Source: Prorocentrum cordatum
Taxonomy: Eukaryota; Sar; Dinophyceae; Prorocentrales; Prorocentraceae
Length of the DNA stretch: 64,000 nt
Direction of reading: 5' to 3'
Assembly: GCA_963575745.1 (NCBI GenBank)
Contig: CAUYUJ010020615.1
Span: forward strand, 1,286,236-1,350,235
Each line of letters begins with the position of its first letter. Position 1 is the stretch's first letter. The translations under genes and the position numbers were made by a program. A model generated the notes under the pieces. That model saw nothing but the letters and a program-made list of their open reading frames with translations. It was not told where the DNA came from and ran no database searches. Below, in pieces: positions 20,750-31,029 of the stretch.

Positions 20750-21103
20750 TCAGGCCGAGGCCCTCAGCGACGCCAGCATCTTCCGGAAGAGCACGCGGTG
20801 CCCAGCGCTGCAGCCGACGAGCCCGAACATCTCCTCCTGAGCGGACACGAAAAATACCGATACCGCTACCCCCCCTGGCTCCCGGGGCGAATCCAGCAGT
20901 GGCGGCGAGGGCCTCCCAGGAGGCCCAAACAGGCGACAGCGACGAAAGAAGGGGTGGTATCGGACCGCTTTCTTGCTCTGACTCCTGGTCATCCACCTCG
21001 AGCAGCCTCAGCACTCTGTCAGTGTACCCGTGCTTGCCGAGGGCCTCCACGTAGGCGCCGAGGCCCCACTCCTCCAGGTGCGTGGCCACCGGCTCGGCAG
21101 CGC
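20750..21103 (-). CDS. SAM-domain protein, last two exons
   Basis: Two minus-strand segments read together as a sterile alpha motif (SAM) domain. Exon 21,103-20,985 encodes 39 residues including THLEEWGLGAYVEALGKHGY and DRVLRLLEVDDQ. Exon 20,836-20,750 encodes EEMFGLVGCSAGHRVLFRKM, then LASLRASA and TGA. Joined they give 67 residues, the usual SAM length, with the helix pattern W-x-LG-x-Y, hydrophobic VLRLL and terminal GHR-x-x-L. SAM domains mediate protein-protein or RNA contacts. The junction is in phase 0 and uses a GA...AG intron (GACCAG|GAGTCA...CTCAG|GAGGAG), a donor class known from dinoflagellates; a GT donor nine bases earlier would drop VDDQ. The acceptor of the upstream intron is probably CCAG at about 21,104. 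Upstream exons were not found. Confidence 0.65.
20837..20984 (-). other. 148-nt intron made of a dispersed repeat (candidate introner)
   Basis: The intron between the SAM exons begins GAGTCAG and ends CCGCTCAG; CAGGAG is present at both junctions, as if it were a duplicated target. Its interior (GGGCCTCC, GGAGGCCCTCG, CGCCAC, GCTGGATTCG, CCCGGGAG, GTAGCGGTATCGGT) is shared with loci at 31,149-31,280 and 26,890-26,998. Confidence 0.6.
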
Positions 21104-21323
21104 CTGGCCCCGGCAGCCTTGGTTTTGGACGCCTATGTTTGTTCTCGGCGACGACATCGTGACTCCCAGAACGACCAACGCCGAACATATGAAAGAGAGT
21201 GGGGAATCGGCAGGCTGTCCTCCACGGTGAGACGGAAACCCTGGAGCGGAAAAGAAGGGGAGCGGAGGAACGAGCAGGACGCAGAAGGTGGAGGATGCAA
21301 GAGAACGGCGGCATGTGGTGTGG

Positions 21324-21470
21324 ACGCCGAAATGATTACGGACAGCATGCGTGCGATGCCCAACCTTAATGGTTGTCCCCAAACCAACAGCGGCAGCTGT
21401 TTGGGCAGATGGCCTTCCGTCTCCAACGGGCACCGCCCGCGGCGGACCGACAGCGAGCCCTGGGCCTCCC
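21324..21470. mobile_element. MITE family B, partial copy
   Basis: Carries the family core (CCAAACCAACAGCGGC, AGCTGTTTGGGCAG, GGCCTTCCGTCTC, CGACAGCGAGCCCTG) and part of the left end (GACGCCGAAATGATTACGGA). The right TIR is missing. Confidence 0.6.
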
Positions 21471-21834
21471 GTCCACCGCGGACATGCCGGACATGCCAGC
21501 TCCGACGCTGAACATCGCCTCCCGAGAGCTGCCTCCAAACCTCGGAGGCCCGGAGGGGCGAGGACGGCGGAAGGTCGGCTGCGGCCCAGGGGGGAAAGTG
21601 CAGGTGAGAGGCGGCAGGCCGTCTCACAATAACTACCCACCAGACCATCCCAACCTAACCCCCGAAAACACCAATTTCGGGTCACAAGGGGAACGGGTTC
21701 CAGGTGCTTTTCGCGACCATCCTGTGCTGTTGGGTCTTCGTTTTGAAGACACGGTGCCCGCGTCTCCTCCTCCTCTCCTCTCCTCCTCCTGCTCCTCCTC
21801 CCCCTCCTCCCGCCTCCCGTCACCACCTCACCCA

Positions 21835-22150
21835 TTTCGGCACACCCCTCAGACGTTTCGTGCCCCATAGGGAGCTCCACCGAAGGCCCAGCTGCCAGCG
21901 CTCGCATGCGGCCACCGTGCCCATTTTGGCGCACCCCTCACACGCTTCGTGGCCCCATAGGGAGAAGGCCGAGCTGCCAGCGCTCGCATGCGGCCACCGT
22001 GCCCATTTTGGCACACCCCTCACACGCTTCGTGGCCCCATAGTGAGCCCCACCAAAAGCCCAGCTGCCAGCGCTCGCATGCGGCCACCGTGCCCATTTTG
22101 GCACACCCCTCACACGCTTCGTGGCCCCATAGGGAGCTCCACCCATGCGG
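21835..22150. repeat. 80-90-nt satellite, four units
   Basis: Units contain CTCGCATGCGGCCACC, GTGCCCATTTTGGC, CACCCCTCA and ACGCTTCGTGGCCCCATAG. The last block and GGGAGCTCCACCGAAGG are shared with the 77-nt satellite at 48,930-50,712, so the two arrays are related. Confidence 0.85.
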
Positions 22151-22342
22151 TGCATATCACGACGGTGCCCACAACTGCATATGGTTGGGTCACTCGCCAG
22201 GCTTATTTCAATGTTCCCCGACGCCTCCCCTACCGGGAATGGAGGGCAAATTGGGGCTTTGGGTTGGGTTGGTGTGGTTCGGTGGGTGTTGACAAAGGCG
22301 GCGGGGCTTCTGAGAAGCCCCCTGGCCTTCCCAGAATAAGAC

Positions 22343-22505
22343 GAAGCCAGGTCGAGAATTAAATCGGGTGAGAACAAATCGAGAATCTCTGAGATCCGGC
22401 GGCTCTTGAAGATGTCTCGGGCGCGGCGGCCTTCTCAGAGCGTTCCAGAACGCTCTGAGAGCGACCCGGAACGCTCTGAAACGGATTTGATCCTCGGCCT
22501 AGCCC
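22343..22505. mobile_element. MITE family D, diverged copy
   Basis: The left end AGCCAGGTCGAGAATTAAATC and the reverse complement of the right end match at about 16 of 20 positions. The interior (ATCGAGAATCTCTGAGATC, GCGGCCTTCTCA, TCTGAGAGCG) matches the copy at 29,347-29,512. A perfect internal hairpin TCAGAGCGTTC-CA-GAACGCTCTGA lies at 22,435-22,458. Confidence 0.65.
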
Positions 22506-22509
22506 CGTC

Positions 22510-24052
22510 CGAAAGCTACATCTCTCTTGTGAGGAGACTTGGAGAACTTCTCAGAAGGCCGCTTGCTTTCTGAACCTTCTGAGCAGGCCCGCCTTGCAGG
22601 CGGCCAGGGGCCTGAACTGGCAGGGACCCCAGAAAATCCGCCGACCCTGTCGGCGTGTGTGAAGGGTTTCCTCCGTTCGAGTCGTCATCTCCGTCATTCG
22701 TTTGTCGTCGTCTCTGTCGTCCTCTTCCCCCCCTTTCCCAGGGACCGCCTCAGCCCGTCATTCGTTTGTCGTCGTGGCTGTCGTTCTCTTCCCCTCCTTT
22801 CCCAGGCGTTGAGGAACGCCGTAATGGAGTCGAAGGGAAGCCCCTTCCCTTCGATCCCTCCCCCGCGGGGGGGGGGGTATGGGGGGGGGTCCTGGGGGGA
22901 ATCCCGGGGGGGGGGGGAAGGGTCAGATACGACGCTCTCCCGGGGATTCCCGGAGCTCAAAAGAATTACAAAAAAGGCCAATTGTGGTTCAATATGCCCC
23001 ACAGACAGTCCACGAGAACCCCGACTCGCCTGACGATCTGTCCAAGACGCCTTCACGGCTTCCAGACGGCCCAAGAGGCCTGCAAGACGCCCCAAGAGGC
23101 ATCCAGGAGCTTTCCCACGAGAGCCCCGAGAGGCACAAATCGTAGATGTTCCATACGTTTTTGCAGGATTCTAGCGCTCTTGCCTCTGACGTTTGCCAAC
23201 GCGCCAAGACGGCCCAGGAGGCCCCCAATATCGCCCCGAGACACCCCAAGAGGCGCCCAAAAGCGTCCCCTAACGGCCCAAGAGGGCCCCAAGACGGCCC
23301 AAGACGCCTCCAGGACGTCCCCAGAAATCCTCGGAGGCATCCAGAGACCCCCCCAAAAAAGACCATGAAAAATAAAACATCGACTCGAACCCCGATCCTC
23401 GATCCTCCTCTTCCTCCTCTGCCTCCTCCTCCTCCTCCTCACCCTCCTCGTTCTCTGTTTCCCTCTCGCTCTTCGTGGTTTTTTCCCCCGCACCACCCTG
23501 AAACCTGCATGAGCCTCCCAGAACCACCCCCCCCTCTTCCCTCGGCCCACCTCCTCAAACGCTCCAGCCAGAGGAGAATCGAACAACAGCGTAATCGACT
23601 CGAAGGGGACCCCGTTCCTGTAATCCCTTCCCCACGAGAGAGGGGAGGTCCTGGGGGAGGGCGAGAGGGAGGAGAAGATCCCGCGGGGTCCCTGGAAGCG
23701 TCCTGCGAATCGTGACCCCCCCCCTCCCCCTTCTCCGAAGGAGAACGCCCAAGAGAGCCCCAGGAACGCCCCAAGAGAGGCCGAAGAGGGGGAAAACCAA
23801 CCCACAATTCAAGCTCCCCACTCCAAGAGGCTACCAGGAGGTCCCGAAATCGCCCATGTTTTTTCACCTGCTCGACTTCCAGGCTTCATACACTCCACGT
23901 CGGCCCGACCGTCGGCCCCAGTTGCCTCCGAGAGCTCCCCAGAACGGCCCAAGTACACGCCAGGATGGCCCGGGAAGGCCCCAAGACGGCCCAAAGACCC
24001 CCCCGGACAGCCCAAGAGGGCCCGGGAAGGCCCCAACAAGGACTCGCGATCG

Positions 24053-24086
<34 letters not shown>

Positions 24087-24430
24087 TCATCGTCCCCCTT
24101 CAGGGTCGGCGGCATCGGCCGTAAGGCCTTCGCAATCAGTCAGGCGGGGGGGGTGAGGGTCAAGTCGAACCCACTCAAAATCGGTTCCCTACCGGACCAT
24201 CCCCAAGCTCCGTCTGGTGCAGTTTCCCCGTATCCGCTTTTCAGTTCCAGACCCGAAAACGGCCCCAGAGAACGAAAAAGACGAGAAACCTTCCTGAGCC
24301 CATGGGACCTCGGACCTGCCCGCCCCTCCTGCTGGCCGAAACCAGTGCTGCGGCACCTGAGACCCCGAGGCAGCTCCGAGGCCCGCCCCCTCTGCCTTCC
24401 CCCCTGGCATCCAATAGCGCGCCAAATCGG
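22510..24430. repeat. Spacer with outliers of the large satellite
   Basis: Two stretches (about 23,030-23,355 and 23,720-24,050) are made of CCCAAGACGGCC/CCAAGAGGCC units like the 32.5-48 kb array. A block with TCATTCGTTTGTCGTCGT is duplicated at about 22,695 and 22,756. A GTC triplet run lies at 24,050-24,085. No gene was found; G runs at 22,868-22,918 are striking. Confidence 0.7.
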
Positions 24431-24459
24431 GCGCAAAGCAGACACAATGCATCTTCCTC

Positions 24460-24940
24460 GCATGGCCATATTTGGCGCTATTGGTCGCTATTCGAGCGCT
24501 ATTCGAGACTATTCGGCGGCATTCGACGCTATTTGGCGCTATTCGACGCTAACTGTATCAAGTTCTATTCGCCGATAAACATCGAATCCGAGACGAACAG
24601 AAGCTCGCGTGTCTTCCTACTTGCTGGAAAGCATCCAGGAGAACCGACAAAGACTTCCCAAATACCTGCCCCGATCGTGGCGATGCTTCGGCGATGTATC
24701 GGCGACGTCGGCGATGCACCGCCGCTGTGGGCGTTCTGAACATCGGGCTCCGCATCGAGCCGCATCGCCGACGCATGGGCGATGCGGCGCGACCCTCCGA
24801 GTCGGAGGGTCGCGCCACATCGCGGAGTCGGAGTCTGAGGAGCCCATCTCCATCAACTCGGAGCCCATCCCCATCTCCATCCCCATCGCGGAGTTGATGG
24901 AGTCGGAGGCTCCGACTCCATCAACTCGGACCCCATCTAG
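24460..24940. repeat. Short-period repeats
   Basis: GCTATTCGA units at 24,470-24,555, GGCGATGC/GGCGATG units at 24,675-24,790, and CCATCAACTCGGA/GGAGTCGGAG units (some inverted) at 24,795-24,940. Confidence 0.75.
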
Positions 24941-25454
24941 GAGGCCTGGACCCGGGAGAGGAAGAAGGAGGAGGAATTGGGAGGACGAGGAGGAGGAGGA
25001 GGAGGAGGAATGGGGAGGGGGGAGGGGCAAGGGAGCAGTAGGAGGGAGGAGGAGGAAGAGGAGGAAGAGGAGGAAGAGGAGGCCCACCCCTTCGGGGCCC
25101 GCCGCCGAGAAGGGGACCTCGATCGTCCCCCCCCCCGACCCGAAAGCCTGGGGCCCTGCGACGGCGCGGCCACGGCGGGCGCCGGCGCGGCCGGCCCGGG
25201 CAGCGCCTCGCTGGCGCCGGGCGGCGGCAGAGGAACCTCGCTGTGCAGTTTCGGGGACCCCTTCGAGGGGGCAGAGATGGGGATAGCATCAGAGGCGACG
25301 ATAGGGGCGAATAGCCCAGGGGAGAGCAATACATGTAGTATTAGGTGCGCCAGTGATCTATGTCTTCGAAAAGGTTCCCGGGCGAATACGTGTAACACCC
25401 GCCCCTGGGCCATGAAGCTTCAACATTGGCAGCAGTTTCACAACTGTAGGGCGG
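24941..25454. other. No gene recognised
   Basis: GGA-rich run to about 25,080, then GC-rich sequence that is open on both strands without recognisable motifs. Confidence 0.4.
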
Positions 25455-25690
25455 GCCGTTTTCAAAAAAATGTGGCTCTCGCCTGAGCGCCGCGCACATT
25501 CCTTGTACAACTTTGTAGGAGCTTCACGGATTGAGGGCAGTTCCTTTTCAAAATGTGGCTCTCGCCTTAGCGCCGCGCACATTCGTTGTAAACCGTTGCA
25601 AGAAGTTCGCATGTTGAGGGCGGTTCCTTTTCAAAATGTGGCTCTCGCCTTAACGCCGCGCACATTCGTTTGTAACATTTGCAAGACTTT
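25455..25690. repeat. 84-nt tandem repeat, three units
   Basis: ATGTGGCTCTCGCCT followed by AGCGCCGCGCACATTC recurs at about 25,470, 25,554 and 25,638. The spacers hold AACTTTG/AACCGTTGCAAG/AACATTTGCAAG variants and GGCAGTTCCTTTTCAAA. Confidence 0.85.
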
Positions 25691-26889
25691 CACGGGTTCC
25701 CATGATCAGCATACCAGAAATAGTTTTGGACGTATTCCGGATTATGAGGGTGCAACAGTTGCGTTGGCTCGCGGTGCTGAGGTCCCAGGAATGGTGTTCT
25801 GGCGCGATGCAACAGTCAGGTCGATCCGTGGCGATAGAATCCAACAACAATGATTTGGCATGCTTCAGGGTCTTCAAACGGTTATCTTCCAACGAGGCAG
25901 TTCCCTGTTGAAATTCACCGTTGTAGGGGCCTATGAAGAGGGAGCTTGGAGGGAGGGTCTATTCCAACATCGTTGACGACTCTTGGGTTTTCACTGGTGC
26001 CCCTCCTCCCCATCCTCCCCCTCCCCCTCCCCTCCCCCTCCCCCCTCCCCTCCCCCTCCCCCTCCTCCCTCCTCCTCCTCCTCCTCCTCCGCCTCCTCCT
26101 CCTCCTCCTCCTCCTCCTCCTCCCATCTCACCTCCGCCGTCTTCCTCCCCCCCTCTCCCCGTGTACCGAAACCTTGACGAACCCTTGTCGAGCCCGCGTC
26201 GGGCACAGGAACTCGGCAGGGCGGGCAAAGAGCCCCCCCGAAGGTGCAGCGGAAAGGAACCCTCACGGCGGAAAGCACCCCTGGGGCGGCCAGCGCCGGC
26301 GCCGCCGCCAGCGCCGCGAGCCCCGGGGCCGCCAGCTGGTCGGCGGGGGCGCGCTCTGCCCCGCCGCGCTCGACGCCTGCGATGGCGAGCTGCCCGCGCA
26401 CGCCCTTCTGGTCGAGGGCTCAAGGACGTCTGCTGTCCCGGGACTCGCGCTGGGGCTCCCACGACCTGCCCCGGATCTCCCCGGAGACCTCTGGGCTGGC
26501 CTCGGTCTGTAGCTAGATCTCTTCTGATTCATCCAGATTCGACTCGATCCCCGATCTTCCCCCCCGGTGGTCTTCGGGCCTCACATGAACTCGGGTCTCC
26601 GGCGGCCGCTGAGGACGTGTTGGGCAACCCCATAACGCTCTCGGCGAGGCGCAGCTGCTCAAGAGCATATCGAGGCGAGACAGGCACCAGGGACCGACGA
26701 GAGCTCCCAGACGCTTCCGAAGCTTGGCCCGCAAGTCTCTTCGACGGAAGTCGTCAAGCCCTCAGGGACCGTCTGCTTCTGCTCGCGCGCGCCCTCGGCA
26801 CAGCGCCAGACATTTCGAGGCAAGGCCAGGCAAGTGCAGAAATCGTGGACGCTCCAGCGCGAGTCGAGGAACAGCAGAGTCGTTAAGTC
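25691..26889. other. CTC tract and unassigned GC-rich sequence
   Basis: A CCCTCC/CTC run lies at 25,998-26,125. 25,691-25,985 holds a 69-codon plus frame without motif. 26,160-26,889 is open in several frames; the minus frame following the introner-like block (26,888-26,659) is non-repetitive but not recognised. Confidence 0.45.
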
Positions 26890-26998
26890 CTCAATGGGGG
26901 AACCAAACAGATGCCGATACCGCTGCCCCACAAACCTCTCCTGGGTTGAATCCAACCGTGATGGCGAGAGCTCTCCAGAGGTAGAAAAACTACCCTCA
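26890..26998 (-). repeat. Introner-like dispersed repeat, copy 2
   Basis: On the minus strand: CTCTGGAGAGCTCTCGCCA, TTGGATTCAACCCAGGAG, GGGGCAGCGGTATCGGC, then TTTGGTTCCCCCATTGAG. The block order is that of the SAM-gene intron, including a terminal AG|G. Confidence 0.55.
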
Positions 26999-26999
26999 T

Positions 27000-27474
27000 A
27001 GTAAGCATCGCGGCATGCGAACCCTTCAACAAACGCGCCTCAGGATGAAAACGAGCAGGGCGGGAATGTTCAGCAAACGCCAAGGACTTCACAAGTTATG
27101 CGGCTTAGGTTTTCCTCTGAAATCTAGGACCAGCAGCCGTATCGGGATTCGGGGAACAAGAACTTGCATAAACGTAAGCTTTTGGAGGACAGCGCGGATG
27201 CCTCAGATCAGCGCCGGAACCCCCTGACGGGCCTCCGGCGCCGCCCCTGGCGCGCTCCGCGCGCAGGGAGGGGGTGTGGAGCGCCGATCCAAAAACTCCG
27301 CACGGGCCTCCGAATTCGGAAGTTGGGGGGGGAGATCGCAGTGGAACGGAGACCCCCAACCCGGAAATCGTTTCGTTTCGTTCGTGTCGTGCGTGCGGGC
27401 GAGGCGGTGCTGCGTGGGCGCGCGAGAGGAATGAACCCGCCGTTGCTAGGTCGAGAGCAAGACAAATGTTGCTC
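27000..27474. other. No gene recognised
   Basis: Mixed-composition spacer with no repeat or exon that I can support. Confidence 0.4.
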
Positions 27475-28225
27475 CCCCGTCCGTCCGTCCGTCCGTCCGT
27501 CCGGCGGTGGCCCTAGCGATGTCCCGCGGTGTCCCGCGATGTCCCGTGGTGTCCAGTGGTGTCCGCCGTTGCTAGGGCGAAATCAAGACAAATGTTTCGC
27601 TCCCGTCCGTCCGTCCGGCGGTGGCTCGCGGTGTCCCGCGGTGTCCCGTGGCGTCCCATGGTGTCCGCCGTTGCTCGGGCGAAGTGACGACACATGATTC
27701 TCCCCCGCCAGCCCGACCGTCCGTCCGTCTGACGGTGGCTGCTCGCGGTGTCCCGCGGTGTCCCGTGGTGTCCCGTTGTTTTCCGTTGAGTGAGATCGAT
27801 AGTGAGGTCGATAATGAGATCGATAGTGAGATGGATACTGAGATCGATGTGGTGCCCCGAGTTGCCCCGTAGTGTCCCAAAAAGTGCGATCGATAGTGAG
27901 ATCGATAGTGAGATCGACAGGTGTCCCGTGGTGTCCCGTGGTGTCCCGTTGAGTGAGATCGATAGTGAGATCGATGTGGTGTCCCGAGGTGTCCCGTGGT
28001 GTCCTATGGTGTCCCGTTGAGTGAGATCGATAGTGAGATCGATAGTGAGACCGATAGTGAGATCGCCAAGTGTTCCGCGGTGTCCCGTGGTGTCCCGTGG
28101 TGGTCCGTGGTGTCCCATGGTGTCCCGTTGAGTGAAGTCGATAGTGAGGTCGATAGTGAGATCGACAGGTGTCCCGTGGTGTCCCGTGGTGTCCCGTTGA
28201 GTGAGATGGGTAGTGGGATCGATTG
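27475..28225. repeat. Compound satellite of two short units
   Basis: A 10-nt unit (GTCCCGTGGT and variants) alternates with a 12-nt unit (GAGATCGATAGT). (GTCC)n runs at 27,478-27,502 and 27,603-27,618 precede CGGTGGC blocks. A longer period (27,440, 27,560, 27,665) places GTTGCT(A/C)GG-CGA-GACAAATG-type blocks between them. Confidence 0.9.
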
Positions 28226-28271
28226 AGTCAGATGTCGGTCCCCCCCTCTCCCCCCCCACACAACCTCCGTA

Positions 28272-28505
28272 TCACCCGAAGGGTGGCCGTATAGGTATCA
28301 TGTTTATGTCATTATCTGTCTCTCGAAGAGTACTCTCCTCCTCTGACTTGGGGGCCTTCTGCTTCTCCTCGCGCGCGCCCTCCGCGACCGGCGCGGGCGC
28401 CGTGCTGCCCCCGAGGGCGCGCAGCGCGGGCCGGAGCACGGCCACCAGGGCCTGCGATGGGCTCCACGTGAGCGACCCCCACTTTGAGCCCAGCGCCTGC
28501 CGGGC
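28272..28505 (-). CDS. Terminal exon of an unidentified protein
   Basis: From a strong acceptor (CTGCTCTCCCACAG|G) the minus strand reads 77 codons to TGA: ARQALGSKWGSLTWSPSQAL, then a Leu/Ala helix (VAVLRPALRALGG), a charged acidic/basic segment (EGAREEKQKAPKSEEEST) and a short tail. Composition and amphipathic pattern look like protein. No family is recognised. Just upstream, ATGGTTCTACC...CGATGG|GTAAGT would join in frame if the 22 bases GTAAGT...CACAG were removed. An intron that short would be exceptional, so a distant upstream exon is more likely. Confidence 0.45.
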   Translation of the reverse strand, partial: ARQALGSKWGSLTWSPSQALVAVLRPALRALGGSTAPAPVAEGAREEKQKAPKSEEESTLRETDNDINMIPIRPPFG

Positions 28506-28736
28506 CTGTGGGAGAGCAGGAACTTACCCATCGGTCGGGAGAAGTAGGTAGAACCATGAAGTCGGAAGGCGTTGGAAGCATATTGGGTCTCCGCCCGCCC
28601 CCTGGAGAGGACGAAAACGGTGAGGCCACTCGATCATTGAAGTAGGAAGGAGCTTAAAGTAGATTGGGATCTGGAACTGCAACAATACCTGGATGGGTCA
28701 AGTAAAAGACGTGAGCGCTGTAAAGGTTCGGCCGCC

Positions 28737-29069
28737 ATGGCCAGTCTGATGCAGTTTCTCACGAGCCCTTACCATGAACTTGAGAATGTTGACGGTAGGG
28801 TTTATAAGGTTAGAAGGGGGAGTCGTCTTCATATTGCTGGAAATTGGGCCCACCCCTCGCACGCACTAACTTTCCACCACGGCTTCAGCCTGTGGTTTTG
28901 CAAAGTCTGCGGGTTCTTCGAGCAATCCCAAACAAGTGGCTTAGCGGATGAGTGTAAGACCCCGTGTCCAAGACTCGTAAGGAGTACCTCGATTGGCGAT
29001 AGGCTTACAAGGGACCTCCACCCGAACGCCAAGGAGCTCAAGGATGCCGATGCTCGGGCAAAGGCTTGA
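28737..29069 (+). CDS. Zinc-ribbon ORF resembling a retroelement tail
   Basis: A 110-codon frame starts at an ATG in an excellent context (GCCGCCATGG). It contains NWAHPSHALTFHHGF, then SLWFCKVCGF with Cys55 and Cys58, and LADECKTPCPRL with Cys73 and Cys77, a CxxC...CxxxC zinc-ribbon arrangement, and ends with a charged tail (KELKDADARAKA). Similar HP-x-H...WxC-x2-C...C endings occur at the C-terminus of dinoflagellate LINE-like proteins; the second LINE fragment here (30,172-30,410) has one. This may be a free-standing intact tail or a small host gene. No introns are seen. Confidence 0.5.
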   Translation: MASLMQFLTSPYHELENVDGRVYKVRRGSRLHIAGNWAHPSHALTFHHGFSLWFCKVCGFFEQSQTSGLADECKTPCPRLVRSTSIGDRLTRDLHPNAKELKDADARAKA

Positions 29070-29117
29070 GGAGAAATGTTCGTTAATTTCGCTACGATAA
29101 TGCTGTAAGTCCTGCCA

Positions 29118-29338
29118 GTCCCTCCTCCTTCCTCCTTCCTCCTTCCTCCTTCCCTCATCCTCCTCCACCTTCTCCTCCGCCTCCTCTTCCTGCTCGTCCT
29201 CCTCATCATCCTCGTCCTCCTCCTCCTCTTCCTCCTTCTCCTCCTCCTGGTTCTCCCCCTCCTCCTCCTCCTCCTCCTCCTCCTCCTCCTCCTCCTCCTC
29301 CTCCTCCTCCTCCTCCTACTCGTACTCCTCCTCCTCCC
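29118..29338. repeat. CTC/CTTCC-rich tract
   Basis: TCCTTCC units at 29,128-29,155, then an almost pure (CTC)n run at 29,260-29,335. Confidence 0.9.
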
Positions 29339-29346
29339 ATTTTAAG

Positions 29347-29512
29347 ACGAGGCGAGGACGAGGATAATTCGAGCGAGGATAAATCGAGAATCTCTGAGAT
29401 CAGCCAGTTCTGGAGAATGTTTCGGGCGCCGCGGCCTTCTCACAACGTCCCCGAACGATCTGAGAGCGTCCAGGAAAGTTCTGGAACGGATTTATCCTCG
29501 TCCTAGCCCCAT
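29347..29512. mobile_element. MITE family D, better-preserved copy
   Basis: The left end AGGACGAGGATAA and the right end TTATCCTCGTCCT are perfect 13-bp inverted repeats, with partial symmetry outward (GAGGCG/TAGCCCC). The interior matches the 22,343 element (ATCGAGAATCTCTGAGATC). Confidence 0.7.
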
Positions 29513-30171
29513 CCGGGCCAGCCTGTGTGATGCTGGAACGTCTTTAATGTTGCACCGAGCTCCATCGCTGGATCTGTCGCCTCCTTGGCCGAACAAGCAG
29601 CGTGCTGTGTGCAGACATCCATTGATGTGAGCTTTTCCAATCCGAGGCCCCGTGGACTACAGGTATCCCACCCGCCGAAGCCCCTGTGAACTAATTACAA
29701 TGACTACAGGTACCCCTCCAGCACCTCCCACTTCCTCGACCACAGGTACCCCCCCACGAGAGACTGGTACCCCCCACGAATTACTGATAGACTCAGAATA
29801 ATCTTTCGTCCGAGATTCATGCTTGATGGTCCTGAGGCGCGATGACCAGCCCCAAGGAAACAGCGCGCCGCGACTGATACAATCACGTCGTCGGAGATCT
29901 GGCTACACATCGAACCCCAGCGACGCCTCCAACGGCCTCCATAATCGACCATCACGAGGCCCAGAGGGCGCCAGAGGCTCCCAAATGGGGCGAGAAACTG
30001 GGGACATCTTGGGCCAGCCCGAACTATCCGGGATAACTCCAGTCTGGGGTAACTGCAGTTTGGGCCCCCGACGCGCGAACCAGGAGACCCCTGACCACCC
30101 CCAGCCTTCACGCTGTTTTTTGTTTGCGAACTCCCCGATGGCGCACCGCTGCTCACCGAGGTCAGAGTGCA
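29513..30171. other. No gene recognised
   Basis: Spacer in which a short GACTACAGGTA(T/C)CCC(C/A)CC motif recurs three times at 29,654-29,760. No exon supported. Confidence 0.4.
30028..30105. repeat. Left member of a repeat pair flanking the LINE fragment
   Basis: CCGGGATAACTCCAGTCTGG through CCCCTGACCACCCCC resembles 31,030-31,108 (CCGGGATGACACCGGTCTTG through CTCCTGACCACCCCC) in direct orientation, about 1 kb apart. Confidence 0.55.
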
Positions 30172-31000
30172 GTGCTAGCGAGCTTGCAGCGCAGCCAGCA
30201 CAGCCCGCTGCTCAGCGGGTGGGAGAGGAACAGCCTCCCCGTCGCGAAGTCTTTGACTTGTGTACGGGCTCTCTCCCCTGAGCAGCTTGCCTCGGCGGCA
30301 CTTCGCCTGCGCATTGGCAGGCTCTCCTTCGCACGGCAGACACAGCTTCTTGGCCCGCCCGCTGGAGAAAACCCCGCAATTGCTTCAAATCACAAAACCT
30401 CCAGCACGCAAGAGAACGTGCTTACGGCTGGGTGGCCCCAGCGAGGTCCTTGCGGGCAAGACGAAGCGGGCCACTCTAGCATGCGCATTCCTGCAGGGAG
30501 TGCGAAAGAGGGCGTGCATTCCCTGAGCCGTGCCAGAGAAGCGACCGCACTGCTGTCATCTCCAAGCCTTGCAGTCTCAGACCAGGTTGTGGGGTCGGGA
30601 CCCAGGAGGAGGTCCCTCCCGAGCACGCCTTCGAAGGCGGACCCCACTCCGGACCTGGGCCTGGCGGCCTGTGGTGTCCTTGACCGTGCCAACTTGCATA
30701 GTCATGCACGCAACAAAACTACACATATTGATCGAGTCCTTGGACCGCTGCTGCCAGACCTGCCTCAATCCCTCGGGGAGCCCGTGCAGGGCCGCGCCTT
30801 TCCTGGCCTGCAGGTCCGCCTGCGCGTTACCCAGGACGTCGAGGCGGGCCTGGCCGACGAGGGTATCGGGGTCGCGGCCCGAGTGGGCCTTCACCTTGAC
30901 AACTTCGAGAGCACCAGAATCTTGAGACTCCTCACGCACAAGCATCCAGATGCGACGCCACAGATCCGCGTGTGGCCTCCTGGCTTTTGTGCACCAGGCC
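30172..31000 (-). pseudogene. LINE fragment: RNase H end plus zinc ribbon
   Basis: The minus strand reads RPHADLWRRIW, then VVKVKAHSGRDPD and DVLGNAQADLQARKGAALH: the V-K-A-H box and the G-N-x-x-A-D motif of RNase H, with the Asp kept. A frameshift in 30,577-30,480 leads to GGFVI-stop-SNCGVFSSGRAKKL, CLPCEGEPANAQAKC and a Leu/Arg tail ending at a TAG near 30,177, a zinc ribbon with one in-frame TGA where Cys or Trp is expected. No RT or endonuclease is attached, so it is a 5'-truncated copy, separate from the 10-16 kb element. Confidence 0.7.
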
Positions 31001-31029
31001 TCTCCACGCTGGAAGCCTCGAGTGAGTCA

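Noticed and set aside
20661-21314. A single unspliced 217-codon gene
   Set aside because: It runs through the intron and reads the second SAM half in the wrong frame; the spliced model restores a full SAM domain.
26659-26888. Exon following the introner-like block
   Set aside because: The frame is open from the AG|G junction to a TGA, but neither its sequence nor composition is convincing and another frame is equally open.
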